A DNA stretch of 13,188 nucleotides from Pseudomonadota bacterium (GTDB taxonomy: Bacteria; Pseudomonadota; Gammaproteobacteria; Pseudomonadales; UBA5518), in NCBI GenBank assembly GCA_022705125.1, contig JAKJFB010000036.1, positions 1 to 13,188 of the forward strand. Direction: 5' to 3'. The notes beneath the pieces were generated by a model. That model did no database searches and was not told where the DNA came from. It saw only the letters and a list, made by a program, of their open reading frames with translations. Shown here in pieces: positions 1-5,707 of the stretch. A program made the position numbers and the translations under genes. How positions within the stretch are numbered: the first letter of the stretch is position 1; the number at the start of each line of letters is the position of its first letter.

Positions 1-317
1 CTCAGCATCGCGTCGCGGCATTCCAGGCCGAGCATCACGTTCTGCAGTGCTGTGAGGTGCGGGAACACCGAGTAGCGCTGGAACACCACGCCGCGATCGG
101 CGCCGGGCTCCGCGGGCCAGGACTTGCCATCGAGCAGCATCGTGCCGCGGGTGGGCCTCTCCTCGCCGAGCAGCATCTTGAAGAACGTGGTCTTGCCGCA
201 GCCCGAGGCGCCGACGATGCTGACGAACTCGCCGCGCTCGAAATCGAGCGAGATGTTCTCCAGCACGACGCGCCGGCCGTACTCCTTCCACAGGTGGCGG
301 ATGCTGATGAAGCTCAT
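1..317 (-). CDS. ABC transporter ATP-binding protein, nitrate/sulfonate/taurine type (partial, 3' end outside window)
   Basis: This is the N-terminal 105 residues of an ABC ATPase; the rest lies beyond position 1. I translated it by hand from the ATG at 317-315. Visible motifs are Walker A, GASGCGKTT at residues 36-44, and the Q-loop, VVFQ with Gln80, followed by RYSVFPHLT. The signature motif and Walker B are off the window. The sequence resembles the TauB/SsuB/NrtD group, which energises uptake of small anions, sulfonates or, in riboswitch-linked operons, guanidine-related solutes. The start overlaps the permease stop in an ATGA arrangement (317-314), so the two are translationally coupled and co-transcribed. 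It probably serves the binding protein at 4314-5405, although that gene is in a separate transcription unit. The family is clear; the substrate is inferred from context. Confidence 0.9.
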   Translation of the reverse strand, partial: MSFISIRHLWKEYGRRVVLENISLDFERGEFVSIVGASGCGKTTFFKMLLGEERPTRGTMLLDGKSWPAEPGADRGVVFQRYSVFPHLTALQNVMLGLECRDAML

Positions 318-1147
318 GGCGCCTCTCCGGTGGCGGTGTTCGCGTGCAGCCAGGGGAAGGCCTTGCGATGCAGCTCGCGCAGGGCGCGGTCCATCAGCCA
401 GGCGAGCAGCGTGATCCACGCCACGTAGGGCAGGATCACGTCCATCGCAAGGTAACGGCGCAGCAGGAAGATGCGGTAGCCGAGCCCGTCCTCGGCGGCG
501 ATCGCCTCGGCCGAGATCAGGAACAGCCACGCCGCACCGAGCGACAGCCGCAGCGCGTCGAGCAGGCGCGGCAGCACCTGCGGCAACACCACGCGCAGCG
601 CGATCTGCCAGCTCGAGGCGCCCAGCGACTGCGCCTTGATCAGCTGCTCGCGCGGCAGGTCCTGCACGCGCCCCTGCATGTCGCGGATGATCACCGGCGC
701 GATGCCGAGCACGATCAGCACCACCTTGGAGACCTCGCCGAGGCCGCACATCACGAAGATGATCGGCAGCACCGCCATCGGGGGAATCAGCGACAGCACC
801 GCGACGGTGGGCGCGAAGGTGCTGCGCACCAGCGGGAACATCCCGAGCATCATCCCGAACACCAGCCCGGACGCGGTGCTGATCCCCACGCCCCAGGCGA
901 GGCGCTGCAGGCTGGCACGGGTGTCGCTCCACAGGATGATCCGCCCGGTGCGCTTGTCCTCCTGGAACGCGACGCGCCGCACGCCGTCGGCGAGCTGGCT
1001 CACGCTGGGCAGCAGGCGGTCATTGGGGTTCGTGGCATGGCGTGCCAGCGAGGCCGACACGTAGATCCCGGCGAGCAGCACGAACGGCAGCAGGGCGAGC
1101 ATGAGCGCGTGCAACCGCGTCGGCCGGATGTTGATCGCTCGTTTCAT
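314..1147 (-). CDS. ABC transporter permease, nitrate/sulfonate/taurine (TauC/SsuC) type
   Basis: An inner-membrane permease of 277 residues, the usual length for the family. A first hydrophobic segment lies at about residues 14-34, with further segments at about 85-105, 112-135, 140-155, 200-220 and 238-255. The cytoplasmic EAA loop that docks on the ATPase is visible at about 168-192 (EQLIKAQSLGASSW, then LPQVLP). I chose the ATG at 1147-1145 because it begins a basic stretch directly before the first membrane segment; the frame stays open further upstream but without permease-like sequence. The ribosome-binding site is weak. The gene is followed by the ATPase with a 4-base overlap. A sigma-54-like promoter at 1189-1204 (minus) lies about 40 bases upstream. 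Guanidine uptake is inferred from the neighbouring catabolic operon and the shared regulatory design. Confidence 0.9.
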   Translation of the reverse strand: MKRAINIRPTRLHALMLALLPFVLLAGIYVSASLARHATNPNDRLLPSVSQLADGVRRVAFQEDKRTGRIILWSDTRASLQRLAWGVGISTASGLVFGMMLGMFPLVRSTFAPTVAVLSLIPPMAVLPIIFVMCGLGEVSKVVLIVLGIAPVIIRDMQGRVQDLPREQLIKAQSLGASSWQIALRVVLPQVLPRLLDALRLSLGAAWLFLISAEAIAAEDGLGYRIFLLRRYLAMDVILPYVAWITLLAWLMDRALRELHRKAFPWLHANTATGEAP

Positions 1148-1188
1148 GGTCGGATGCCGGATCCCTGGTCGTCTGTTGCAAGGCCAAA

Positions 1189-1204
1189 TGCACGGAACAT
1201 GCCA
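1189..1204 (-). promoter_or_regulatory. Candidate sigma-54 (-24/-12) promoter for the permease-ATPase unit
   Basis: The minus strand reads TGGCATGTTCCGTGCA. It matches TGGCACG-N4-TTGCW at 10 of 12 defined positions and keeps the required GG-N10-GC spacing. The predicted transcript would start near 1178, about 30 bases before the permease ATG. This is a by-eye match. It is supported by NtrC-like dyads about 85 and 115 bases upstream, and by the same design in the other divergent region. Confidence 0.5.
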
Positions 1205-1255
1205 ACCATCGGGAGCTGCTGTGCGCACGAATGCCCGCCAGTTCGCACGAGCAGC

Positions 1256-1300
1256 GCGCCGTTGCGGTGCAATCACGCCCGCAACGCACCGCAATCGCGC
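1256..1300. promoter_or_regulatory. Two NtrC-like dyads between divergent sigma-54-like promoters
   Basis: Compared with GCACC-N5-GGTGC, the site at 1256-1270 (GCGCC-N5-GGTGC) matches 9 of 10 positions and the site at 1286-1300 (GCACC-N5-CGCGC) matches 8 of 10. They are 30 bp apart, about three helical turns, so they would lie on the same DNA face as tandem NtrC enhancers usually do. A further GCACC half-site lies at 1317-1321. The dyads are about 90-120 bases upstream of the predicted start of the plus-strand promoter and about 85-115 from the minus-strand one. The function is inferred. Confidence 0.4.
1262..1294. repeat. Perfect 9-bp inverted repeat with 15-bp spacer
   Basis: TTGCGGTGC (1262-1270) is the exact reverse complement of GCACCGCAA (1286-1294). 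The GCACCGCA arm recurs as a direct copy at 1317-1324, 31 bp away. The arms contain the half-sites of the NtrC-like dyads, so this is most simply part of the enhancer. It could also be the operator of another regulator. Confidence 0.5.
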
Positions 1301-1355
1301 ATGACATGCCCGCAGCGCACCGCAGAAAGCCGCTTCGTGACGCGTGCCGCGGCAC

Positions 1356-1371
1356 TGGCGTGAATGTTGCT
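1356..1371 (+). promoter_or_regulatory. Candidate sigma-54 (-24/-12) promoter for the desaturase operon
   Basis: TGGCGTGAATGTTGCT matches TGGCACG-N4-TTGCW at 10 of 12 defined positions, with a perfect TTGCT -12 element and GG-N10-GC spacing. The predicted start near 1382 gives a leader of about 110 bases that would contain the whole guanidine-II-like element at 1434-1479. NtrC-like dyads lie about 90-120 bases upstream. Confidence 0.5.
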
Positions 1372-1433
1372 CGATCACTGCACGATTGCGACTCGACAGG
1401 CTGCAGTCCAACGCGCGATGCTTCCTGAAGACC

Positions 1434-1479
1434 CGTTGCCGGACGGCCGGCAATGCGTAGACCCCGTGGGACGGCCCAC
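1434..1479 (+). promoter_or_regulatory. Guanidine-II (mini-ykkC) riboswitch candidate
   Basis: Two hairpins lie in tandem directly before the desaturase start. The first has stem TTGCCGG (1436-1442), loop ACGG (1443-1446) and stem CCGGCAA (1447-1453); a G-U and a C-G pair at 1434-1435/1454-1455 extend it to 9 bp. The second has stem GTGGG (1466-1470), loop ACGG (1471-1474) and stem CCCAC (1475-1479). The guanidine-II class is defined by exactly this: two short hairpins with ACGR loops, usually closed by G-C pairs, joined by a short linker (here about 10 bases) and placed just before a ribosome-binding site. The weak Shine-Dalgarno-like GGAAA at 1483-1487 follows immediately and the start codon is at 1492. 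Ligand binding in this class normally raises translation. I see no obvious anti-Shine-Dalgarno strand in the linker. The assignment is by eye but the double match is unlikely to be chance, and the neighbouring locus is guanidine catabolism. Confidence 0.8.
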
Positions 1480-1491
1480 CATGGAAACCCG

Positions 1492-2523
1492 ATGTCCTCC
1501 TGGTGCCCTGCACTCCTGCATCCCGGATTGTTCCGCCACCGCGATGGCGTGGCGCCCAACCTGCTCGCCTTCGCCTACGCGTTTGGCGGCTACGCCGCCG
1601 GCTGGTGGCTGATCACGCGCGGCGCGATCGCGCCCGCCGTTGCCGGCACCCTGCTGCTGGCGCACGCGATGGTCATCGCGGCGTACCTGGTGCATGAATG
1701 CGCGCACAACACCCTGTTCCGCGACAACGCCTTCAATGCGCGCGCGGGCGCGGCCTTGCTGTGGCTCTGCGGCGCCTGCTACGGCAGCTACGAGGGCCTG
1801 CGCCACAAGCATTTTCGCCACCACGTGGACCGCGCCGACGTGGTGGCATTCAACTTCCGCACGCGCTTGTTGCGCCACCCGTTGCTGCTGCGCGCGCTGC
1901 AGGCGCTGGAGTGGCTGTACATCCCCGCCGTCGACCTGCTCATGCACTGGCTGGTGCCGGTGCTTCCCTTCGTGATGCCCACGCGCAAGGCCCAGCGGCC
2001 CCGCGTCGTCGCTATCCTGCTGGTGCGCGGCATCCTGTTCGCGGCTGCGGGCCTCCTCGCGCCCGCGGCCCTCGCCTGCTACGCGATCGCCTACCTGCTG
2101 ATGCTGCACCTGCTGCGCTTCATGGACGCGTACCAGCACACCTACCCGCTGCTCGAGACCCTGGAGCAGGCGCCGGGCGCGCAGGCAAAGCAGTTCGACG
2201 CGGCCTTCGAGGCGAGCCACACCTTCAGCAACCCGCATTCGCTGCGCTGGCCGTGGCTGAACCTGCTGACGCTCAACTTCGGCTTCCACAACGCGCACCA
2301 CGAGAAGCCGAACCAGCCCTGGCACCGCCTGCCCGCGCTGCATCGCAGCCTGTTTGGCGCCGGGCTGGCGCAGCTGATCCCGCTGGCAAACCAGCTGGCC
2401 TGCTACCACCGCTACCGCGTGCGGCGCGTGGTGCACGAGGACCCGCTCGATCTGGACGTGACCGGCAACCGTGGCGCCACCTTCGTGGGCGTCGATGGCG
2501 TCTCCTTCCTGACCGGGCACTGA
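1492..2523 (+). CDS. Fatty acid desaturase-family membrane di-iron oxygenase/desaturase
   Basis: A protein of 343 residues with the histidine boxes of the membrane fatty acid desaturase superfamily: HECAH (His68-His72), HKHFRHH (His105-His111) and HNAHH (His266-His270), plus QHT at His215. These would bind a di-iron centre on the cytoplasmic face. Hydrophobic segments lie at about residues 22-42, 47-67, 85-100, 140-162 and 172-208. The family includes lipid desaturases but also hydroxylases and oxidative dealkylases (MocD of rhizopine use is placed here), so the substrate need not be a lipid. I chose ATG 1492 because an in-frame ATG at 1453 falls inside the first hairpin of the riboswitch candidate. 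It is first in an operon with the hydrolase (25-base gap) and EamA. No dedicated ferredoxin or reductase gene is visible nearby. Guanidine-linked control suggests oxidation of a guanidine-containing compound; this is inference. Confidence 0.85.
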   Translation: MSSWCPALLHPGLFRHRDGVAPNLLAFAYAFGGYAAGWWLITRGAIAPAVAGTLLLAHAMVIAAYLVHECAHNTLFRDNAFNARAGAALLWLCGACYGSYEGLRHKHFRHHVDRADVVAFNFRTRLLRHPLLLRALQALEWLYIPAVDLLMHWLVPVLPFVMPTRKAQRPRVVAILLVRGILFAAAGLLAPAALACYAIAYLLMLHLLRFMDAYQHTYPLLETLEQAPGAQAKQFDAAFEASHTFSNPHSLRWPWLNLLTLNFGFHNAHHEKPNQPWHRLPALHRSLFGAGLAQLIPLANQLACYHRYRVRRVVHEDPLDLDVTGNRGATFVGVDGVSFLTGH

Positions 2524-2548
2524 GCATTCATCACCGGAGCACCACGCC

Positions 2549-3331
2549 TTGACCGCCGTCACCCGTTTCTGGCCGCTGCTGTGCGGCACCCAGCGCTACG
2601 AGAAGACCCTGTCGACGCGCGGCACCGGCGCCGGGGTGATCATCGAGGCGCCGATCCTCGCCTACCTGGTCGAGACCGCCAACGGCCGCATCCTCTACGA
2701 CGTGGGCTGCGATTACCGCAAGCTGAGCGAACCGGCGCTGCGCGCGCAGTGGTACGGGAATCCCGCCTTCCCCTTCGGCCCGCCCGAGGTCACCGCGGCC
2801 GACCGGCTCCCGGCACGGCTGGCGCGCCTCGGGCTCGATGTCCGCGACATCGACTGCGTGGTGTGCGGTCACCTGCACTTCGATCACGGCGGCGGGCTGC
2901 ACGAGTTCGCGCACGCCGAGGTGCACGTGCATCGCGCCGAGCTCCAGGCCATGCGCGAGCAGGCGGACGAGGCCTACTTTCGCGACGACTTCGCGCACGG
3001 GGCGCACTGGTGCGAACACGCGGGCGAAGCGACACTCGCGGCGGGCGTGCAACTCATCGAGACGCCGGGACACACCGCGGGCCACATGTCGCTGCTGATC
3101 GAGCTGCCAGAAGGCAAGCCCGTGCTGCTGTGCGGCGACGCGGCCGACCTGCAGGAGAACCTCGACGCGGAAATCGCCCCGGGGCTGTGCTGGCGCGAGC
3201 GCACCGATCTGGCACTCGCGAGCATCCGCAAGCTCAAGCGCATCGGCGCGGAATCGGGCGCGGAGCTCTGGCCCAACCACGACATGGCGTTCTTTCGCGC
3301 CCGCGACACCTTTCCGGTCGCGCGGCGATGA
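2549..3331 (+). CDS. Metallo-beta-lactamase-fold hydrolase, N-acyl homoserine lactonase-like
   Basis: A protein of 260 residues with the complete metal-binding set of the fold: HLHFDH (His108, His110, Asp112, His113), His175 in TPGHTAGH, Asp197 in CGDAAD and His244 in PNHD. This predicts a soluble two-metal, probably zinc, hydrolase. The HxHxDH form and the overall pattern match proteins annotated as N-acyl homoserine lactonases, but that label covers many hydrolases of unknown substrate. There is no signal peptide. The start is a TTG at 2549-2551, supported by GGAG at 2535-2538 about ten bases upstream; the next in-frame ATG (about residue 136) would remove the metal site. It lies 25 bases after the desaturase and overlaps EamA by ATGA. 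In context it may hydrolyse the product of the di-iron enzyme. Quorum quenching is possible but has no support here beyond family resemblance. Confidence 0.85.
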   Translation: MTAVTRFWPLLCGTQRYEKTLSTRGTGAGVIIEAPILAYLVETANGRILYDVGCDYRKLSEPALRAQWYGNPAFPFGPPEVTAADRLPARLARLGLDVRDIDCVVCGHLHFDHGGGLHEFAHAEVHVHRAELQAMREQADEAYFRDDFAHGAHWCEHAGEATLAAGVQLIETPGHTAGHMSLLIELPEGKPVLLCGDAADLQENLDAEIAPGLCWRERTDLALASIRKLKRIGAESGAELWPNHDMAFFRARDTFPVARR

Positions 3332-4197
3332 GCGGCGCCGCGGTCTCGCAGCGCCTGCCCGTGCTGGCGCTGCTCGGCGCCTCGATGATCTGGGGCCTGA
3401 CCTGGCTGCCGCTCAAGCTGTTCGAGGCCGGCGGACTGGGCGGGGCGGCACTGCTGCTGGTCGCCCACGGCACGGTGGCACTGGTGGCACTGCCGCTGCT
3501 CGCGCGCCGGTGCCGCGCACTGCTGCCCGAGTGGCGCACGCTGGCAGGTGTTTTCTGCCTCGGCGGCTTCGCCACCATCGCCTTCAGCTCCAGCCTGATG
3601 TACGGCGACGTGGTGCGGGCGATGTCGCTGTTCTACACCATGCCCCTGTGGGCCATCCTCGGCGGTCTGCTGTTCCTGGGCGAGCGCCTGACGCGACGGC
3701 GCGCCCTGGCCGCGCTCTGCGCCATTACCGGCGCGTGGCTGATCCTCGGCGGCACGCGCATCCTCGAGAATCCGCCCGGGTGGATCGACCTGCTGGCGGC
3801 AGCCTCGGGCTTCGCCTACGCGATGAACAACGTGGTCTTCCGCGCCACCCCAGCGCTGGCGGTGGCGCCGAAGATCCTCATGATGTACCTCGGCGTCGCG
3901 GTGTTCTGCGCGCTGCTGCTGCTCTCGGGCGTACAGCACTGGCCCGTGGAACCGCCGCCGGCGTCGCTGCTGGCGCTGGCCTGCGCCTTCGGCGCCTGCT
4001 GGCTGCTGGCCGGCAACATCGGCACGCAATGGGGCGTGACACACATGGAGGCCGGACGCGCGGCGATGATCGTGGTGCTGGAACTGCTGATCGCCGTGGT
4101 CTCGGCGCTGTGGCTCGAGGGCGGCTCGCTGTCGGCGGGCGAGTGGTGTGGCGCGGCGCTGCTGATCAGCGCCGCGCTGCTGGAGGCTCGCGGCTGA
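3328..4197 (+). CDS. EamA/DMT-superfamily transporter (10 TM)
   Basis: A protein of 289 residues consisting of two EamA repeats (about residues 10-138 and 150-287) with roughly ten membrane segments, the standard length. Typical features are the first helix (LLGASMIWGLTWLPLKL), FYTMPLWAILGGLLFLGERL at the end of repeat one, and a matching E-L-L helix late in repeat two. The start ATG overlaps the hydrolase stop (3328-3331, ATGA), so the two are translationally coupled. EamA proteins move amino acids, nucleosides, amines and other metabolites, mostly outward. They belong to the same superfamily as the small multidrug resistance guanidinium exporters (Gdx/SugE) that guanidine riboswitches often control. 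Export or uptake of guanidine or a derivative is a reasonable but untested inference. No plus-strand terminator is evident after it. Confidence 0.88.
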   Translation: MSGAAVSQRLPVLALLGASMIWGLTWLPLKLFEAGGLGGAALLLVAHGTVALVALPLLARRCRALLPEWRTLAGVFCLGGFATIAFSSSLMYGDVVRAMSLFYTMPLWAILGGLLFLGERLTRRRALAALCAITGAWLILGGTRILENPPGWIDLLAAASGFAYAMNNVVFRATPALAVAPKILMMYLGVAVFCALLLLSGVQHWPVEPPPASLLALACAFGACWLLAGNIGTQWGVTHMEAGRAAMIVVLELLIAVVSALWLEGGSLSAGEWCGAALLISAALLEARG

Positions 4198-4260
4198 TGC
4201 GCGACACCTGCCCCCTGCAGCAACACGATGTTGTGCGCGACAGCAATGCACGCCTGCATG

Positions 4261-4283
4261 AAAAAAAGCCGCCCGAAGGCGGC
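4261..4283 (-). terminator. Rho-independent terminator of the substrate-binding protein gene
   Basis: On the minus strand, the stem GCCGCC (4283-4278), loop TTCG and stem GGCGGC (4273-4268) are followed by seven T residues (4267-4261). It lies about 30 bases after the stop of the binding protein gene. It has no U-tract in the plus direction, so it would not by itself end the EamA operon. It implies that the binding protein gene is transcribed alone. Confidence 0.88.
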
Positions 4284-4313
4284 CAGGGAGGGTCGAACGC
4301 GCCGTAATCGGTG

Positions 4314-5405
4314 TTACAGCTTTCCTTCTGCGGCCATCTGCACGAAGCGCGCATCGAAGCGCAGCTTGATGTTCTTCGGGTCGCCGAGCACCCGGGCACC
4401 CGGGAACTCGATGCCGATGTGATCGGCATCGGGAGCACCCTCGCCGAGCAGACCGTGGTCGAACGAGAACTTGCGCACCAGGTCGTTCGAGGCGAGCAGC
4501 GCGGGCGCCGTCGCGAAGGCGAGCGCCTCCTGCGGCGTGTAGAACAGCTTCGTCGTCTTCAGCTGCGACTCGTAGCCGGCCAGGTCGGTGCCCGAGAGCT
4601 GCGCCATCTGCGTCCTGGCTGCCGCGGCCGCCGCGTCACCCTTGCTCATCAGCGCCACCGTTTCGAACCAGGCACCGGTGAGCGCCTTGGCCAACTCCGG
4701 GTTGGCCTCGAGCGTCGCGGTGTTGATCGCGAGCGCGTCGAGGATCTCGCCGGGAATCTGCGAGGAGTCGTAGACCAGGTGCGTGCCTGCCTGCTTCGCC
4801 ATCTCGGCCAGCTGCGGGTTCCACGCCGCGGCGGCGGTGACATCGGGAGTGCTCCACGCGGCGACGATGTCTGCGTCCGAGGTGTTGACCACCTGGATGT
4901 CCTTCTCGGAGAGGCCCACGCTGTCCAGTGCGCGCGCCAGCAGGTAGTGCGACACGGACAGCTCCACCAGGTTCACCTTCTGTCCCTTGATATCGGCGAG
5001 CTTGTCCGCGCCCTTCAGCACCAGCCCGTCGTTGCCGTTGGAGTAGTCGCCCACGATCACGATCGAGGTGTCGACACCGCCGGCGGCGGGAATCGTCAGC
5101 GCATCCATGTTGGTGACCAGCACCGCGTCGAACTGCCCGGCCGTGTACTGGTTGATTCCCTCGATGTAGTCGAGCTGCTTGAGCCCTATCGTGATGCCGT
5201 ACTTGTCGGCCCACTTCTTCAGGATCCCGGACTGCTCGGCGTAGGGCCAGGGCATCCAGCCGGCGTAGATGCTCCAGGCGAGCGTGAAGCTCTTCTTCTC
5301 GGCCGCCAGCGTCGGGGCAGCGACGCCGAGCAGGGTGGTGGCGAGCAGCAGCCCGCCCGCGGCGCGCCGTGCGCGCGTGTACAAGACTCCGATTCGTGAT
5401 GCCAT
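4314..5405 (-). CDS. ABC transporter periplasmic substrate-binding protein, urea carboxylase-associated type (putative guanidine uptake)
   Basis: A protein of 363 residues. Residues 1-35 form a signal peptide: basic residues up to RARR, a hydrophobic core GGLLLATTLLG, then APTLAA with probable cleavage near Ala34/Ala35. The mature part, from about EKKSFTLAWSIYAGWMPWPYAE, has the NMT1/SsuA/TauA-like fold pattern, with GQFDAVLVTNMDAL and the later domain-two region. It resembles the binding proteins that accompany urea carboxylase gene clusters. ATG 5405-5403 is chosen for the signal peptide and GGGGAC about eight bases upstream. A sigma-54-like promoter lies at 5455-5470 and a terminator follows the gene. 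The permease and ATPase are not adjacent; they lie at 1-1147 beyond an oppositely oriented operon. The ligand is inferred from the divergent guanidine operon; urea or another small nitrogen compound remains possible. Confidence 0.88.
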   Translation of the reverse strand: MASRIGVLYTRARRAAGGLLLATTLLGVAAPTLAAEKKSFTLAWSIYAGWMPWPYAEQSGILKKWADKYGITIGLKQLDYIEGINQYTAGQFDAVLVTNMDALTIPAAGGVDTSIVIVGDYSNGNDGLVLKGADKLADIKGQKVNLVELSVSHYLLARALDSVGLSEKDIQVVNTSDADIVAAWSTPDVTAAAAWNPQLAEMAKQAGTHLVYDSSQIPGEILDALAINTATLEANPELAKALTGAWFETVALMSKGDAAAAAARTQMAQLSGTDLAGYESQLKTTKLFYTPQEALAFATAPALLASNDLVRKFSFDHGLLGEGAPDADHIGIEFPGARVLGDPKNIKLRFDARFVQMAAEGKL

Positions 5406-5454
5406 GGTCGATGTCCCCGGTGTGCGCTTCGATGAAATGCCGTCACACAGGCTG

Positions 5455-5470
5455 AGCAAGAAGCCTGCCA
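5455..5470 (-). promoter_or_regulatory. Candidate sigma-54 (-24/-12) promoter for the substrate-binding protein gene
   Basis: The minus strand reads TGGCAGGCTTCTTGCT, matching TGGCACG-N4-TTGCW at 11 of 12 defined positions with GG-N10-GC spacing. It is the best such match in the window. The predicted start near 5444 gives a leader of about 40 bases. This leader contains neither a guanidine-I core nor a double ACGR hairpin that I can see. Confidence 0.6.
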
Positions 5471-5537
5471 GCTGGCCACGACGCTCGGCTGCGGAGGCCC
5501 CGCGCCGCGTATCGGCACTGCTTCGGCTCAGCTCGGC

Positions 5538-5572
5538 GCACAATGGTGGTGCGTAACGCGCGGCGATGGTGC
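5538..5572. promoter_or_regulatory. Two tandem NtrC-like dyads between divergent sigma-54-like promoters
   Basis: Compared with GCACC-N5-GGTGC, 5538-5552 reads GCACA-N5-GGTGC (9 of 10) and 5558-5572 reads GCGCG-N5-GGTGC (8 of 10, followed by the consensus A). They are exactly 20 bp apart, about two helical turns. They lie about 100-120 bases upstream of each predicted sigma-54 start (near 5444 on minus, near 5664 on plus), the usual enhancer distance. The role is inferred. Confidence 0.45.
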
Positions 5573-5580
5573 ATCCTGTC

Positions 5581-5604
5581 GGCGCAACGGGAGACCGTTG
5601 CGCC
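5581..5604. repeat. Perfect 10-bp inverted repeat with 4-base spacer
   Basis: GGCGCAACGG (5581-5590), GAGA, CCGTTGCGCC (5595-5604) form a perfect dyad in the divergent control region, between the NtrC-like sites and the plus-strand sigma-54-like promoter. There is no U-tract on either side, so it does not look like a terminator. A smaller perfect dyad, CGCGGT-GAC-ACCGCG, follows at 5612-5626. Either may bind a regulator. The core CCGTTGCG also occurs at 1259-1266 in the other control region. Confidence 0.6.
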
Positions 5605-5637
5605 ATGCAGGCGCGGTGACACCGCGAACGCCCGCAT

Positions 5638-5653
5638 TGGCATGAATCTGGCT
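5638..5653 (+). promoter_or_regulatory. Candidate sigma-54 (-24/-12) promoter for the guanidine catabolic operon
   Basis: TGGCATGAATCTGGCT matches TGGCACG-N4-TTGCW at 10 of 12 defined positions with GG (5639-5640) and GC (5651-5652) correctly spaced. The predicted start near 5664 puts the entire guanidine-I riboswitch inside the leader, about 45 bases after the start. A GTCCGG/CCGGAC hairpin (5677-5692) lies between. Confidence 0.5.
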
Positions 5654-5707
5654 TAATCAATTGTCGAACGAGAGCGGTCCGGTGCGCCGGACGCCACGCA
5701 CCACAAT

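Noticed and set aside
1148..1188. Guanidine-II element in the permease leader
   Set aside because: The minus strand has one ACGA (CAGACGACCAG), but the flanks are not complementary and there is no second hairpin.
1175..1191. Alternative sigma-54 match on the minus strand ending in TTGCA (1179-1194 region)
   Set aside because: The -12 part is perfect, but the essential GG of the -24 element is missing. The match at 1189-1204 has both.
1453..1491. Upstream in-frame ATG at 1453 as the desaturase start
   Set aside because: Its first base is the last paired base of the first riboswitch hairpin, and translation from it would run through the second hairpin. ATG 1492 is preceded by GGAAA and is a better fit.
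5406..5454. Riboswitch in the leader of the substrate-binding protein gene
   Set aside because: I searched the minus strand for the guanidine-I core blocks and for paired ACGR-loop hairpins. One ACGG occurs, but its flanks do not pair.
5581..5604. Dyad as a rho-independent terminator
   Set aside because: There is no T-run on either strand, and it lies upstream of both divergent genes where termination would have no obvious purpose.
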